From: Thaumarchaeota archaeon UBA160
Lineage (GTDB): Archaea; Thermoproteota; Nitrososphaeria; Conexivisphaerales; UBA164
NCBI GenBank assembly: GCA_002506605.1
Contig: DAXX01000068.1
Location: forward strand, 2,120 to 8,277
Reading direction: 5' to 3'
DNA length: 6,158 nt
Part shown: in pieces, positions 6,074-6,158 of the stretch
How the letters are laid out: every line of letters starts with the position of its first letter
Numbering within the stretch: the stretch's first letter is position 1
Translations under genes and position numbers: made by a program
The notes under the pieces: model-generated
Databases searched by the model: none
Seen by the model: only the letters and a program-made list of their open reading frames with translations
What the model was told of the DNA's origin: nothing

Positions 6074-6158
6074 TGGGGTTAAGGAGGAAAGTCTCATTCT
6101 GTAGAGGATCTGACTTCCTCCCCGCCAATCTACTGTAAATGGCGAGGGTTCCCCTCAT
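6074..6158 (-). mobile_element. Probable IS200/IS605-type element end with guide-RNA-like hairpins (body beyond the window)
   Basis: The DNA turns abruptly GC-rich and highly foldable. GGAGGAAAGTC (6083-6093) pairs with GACTTCCTCC (6112-6121), with one bulged A and an 18-base loop. CGCCA (6123-6127) pairs with TGGCG (6140-6144) across a 12-base loop. GAGGG (6144-6148) can pair with CCCTC (6152-6156) and competes for G6144. On the minus strand the order ACCCTCGCC...GGCGGGGAGGAAGTC resembles the GC hairpin plus GGGGAGGAAGTC string I recall at the 3' ends of archaeal and bacterial TnpB (IS1341/IS605 OrfB) genes, where the omega RNA is made. On that reading a minus-strand tnpB lies right of the window and the element ends near the phosphoesterase terminator. 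A solo end, a MITE or the opposite orientation are alternatives. No transposase sequence is visible here. Confidence 0.5.

Noticed and set aside
6083..6121. Rho-independent-type terminator of the phosphoesterase gene
   Set aside because: The stem is followed by GC-rich DNA, not a T-run, and two good T-runs already lie upstream at 6049-6064.
6083..6158. GGAGGA as a Shine-Dalgarno site with an ATG at 6139 opening a new plus-strand gene
   Set aside because: The ATG is about 50 bases past the motif. Both lie inside paired stems of the hairpin element, and the other genes in the window do not use Shine-Dalgarno sites.
1..6158. CRISPR array, toxin-antitoxin pair or other defence system
   Set aside because: There are no regularly spaced direct repeats and no nuclease, antitoxin, helicase or Cas motifs in any of the genes. 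The only mobile-element link is the hairpin end at the right edge.

Overview
The window looks like a chromosomal stretch of an acidophilic, probably thermophilic archaeon. Thermoplasmatales-like is my first guess, and a Sulfolobales/Acidilobales-type crenarchaeote is the alternative. The evidence is as follows. A TATA-box-like element lies about 22-30 bases upstream of nearly every start codon. No gene has a Shine-Dalgarno sequence, so transcripts are probably leaderless. The DNA is AT-rich by eye. Several genes encode exported domains rich in N-X-S/T glycosylation sequons. One gene resembles the archaeal DUF973 family. I cannot fix genus or species from sequence alone.

Layout from left to right. 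Positions 1-618 (minus, cut by the window edge) encode a DUF973-like polytopic membrane protein. It diverges from a small two-helix surface protein at 726-1226 (plus), across a 107-bp region that holds both promoters and a perfect 15-base palindrome. Positions 1401-2798 (plus) encode an APC-superfamily amino-acid/polyamine permease. Positions 2959-3612 (plus) encode a soluble metallo-beta-lactamase-fold hydrolase with a complete metal site. It converges on a 98-residue minus-strand protein (3643-3939) that may be DUF5752-like. Divergent from that, 4051-6042 (plus) encodes a secreted phosphoesterase of the phospholipase C/acid phosphatase family (PF04185 type), anchored by a five-helix C-terminal membrane domain. 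Two T-runs follow it. The last ~85 bases fold into GC-rich hairpins that look like the terminus and guide-RNA region of an IS200/IS605-type (TnpB) element whose body lies to the right, outside the window.

No operon joins these genes: each has its own promoter-like element, and gaps are 30-174 bp. A loose theme is the cell envelope and nutrient acquisition: an exported phosphatase/phospholipase, an amino-acid importer and two surface membrane proteins. I see no pathway linking them. I find no tRNA, rRNA, CRISPR array or recognisable defence system. The least ordinary items are the transposon-end RNA structure, the membrane-domain fusion on the phosphoesterase, and the palindrome between the divergent surface-protein genes. 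No gap between genes exceeds 300 bases.
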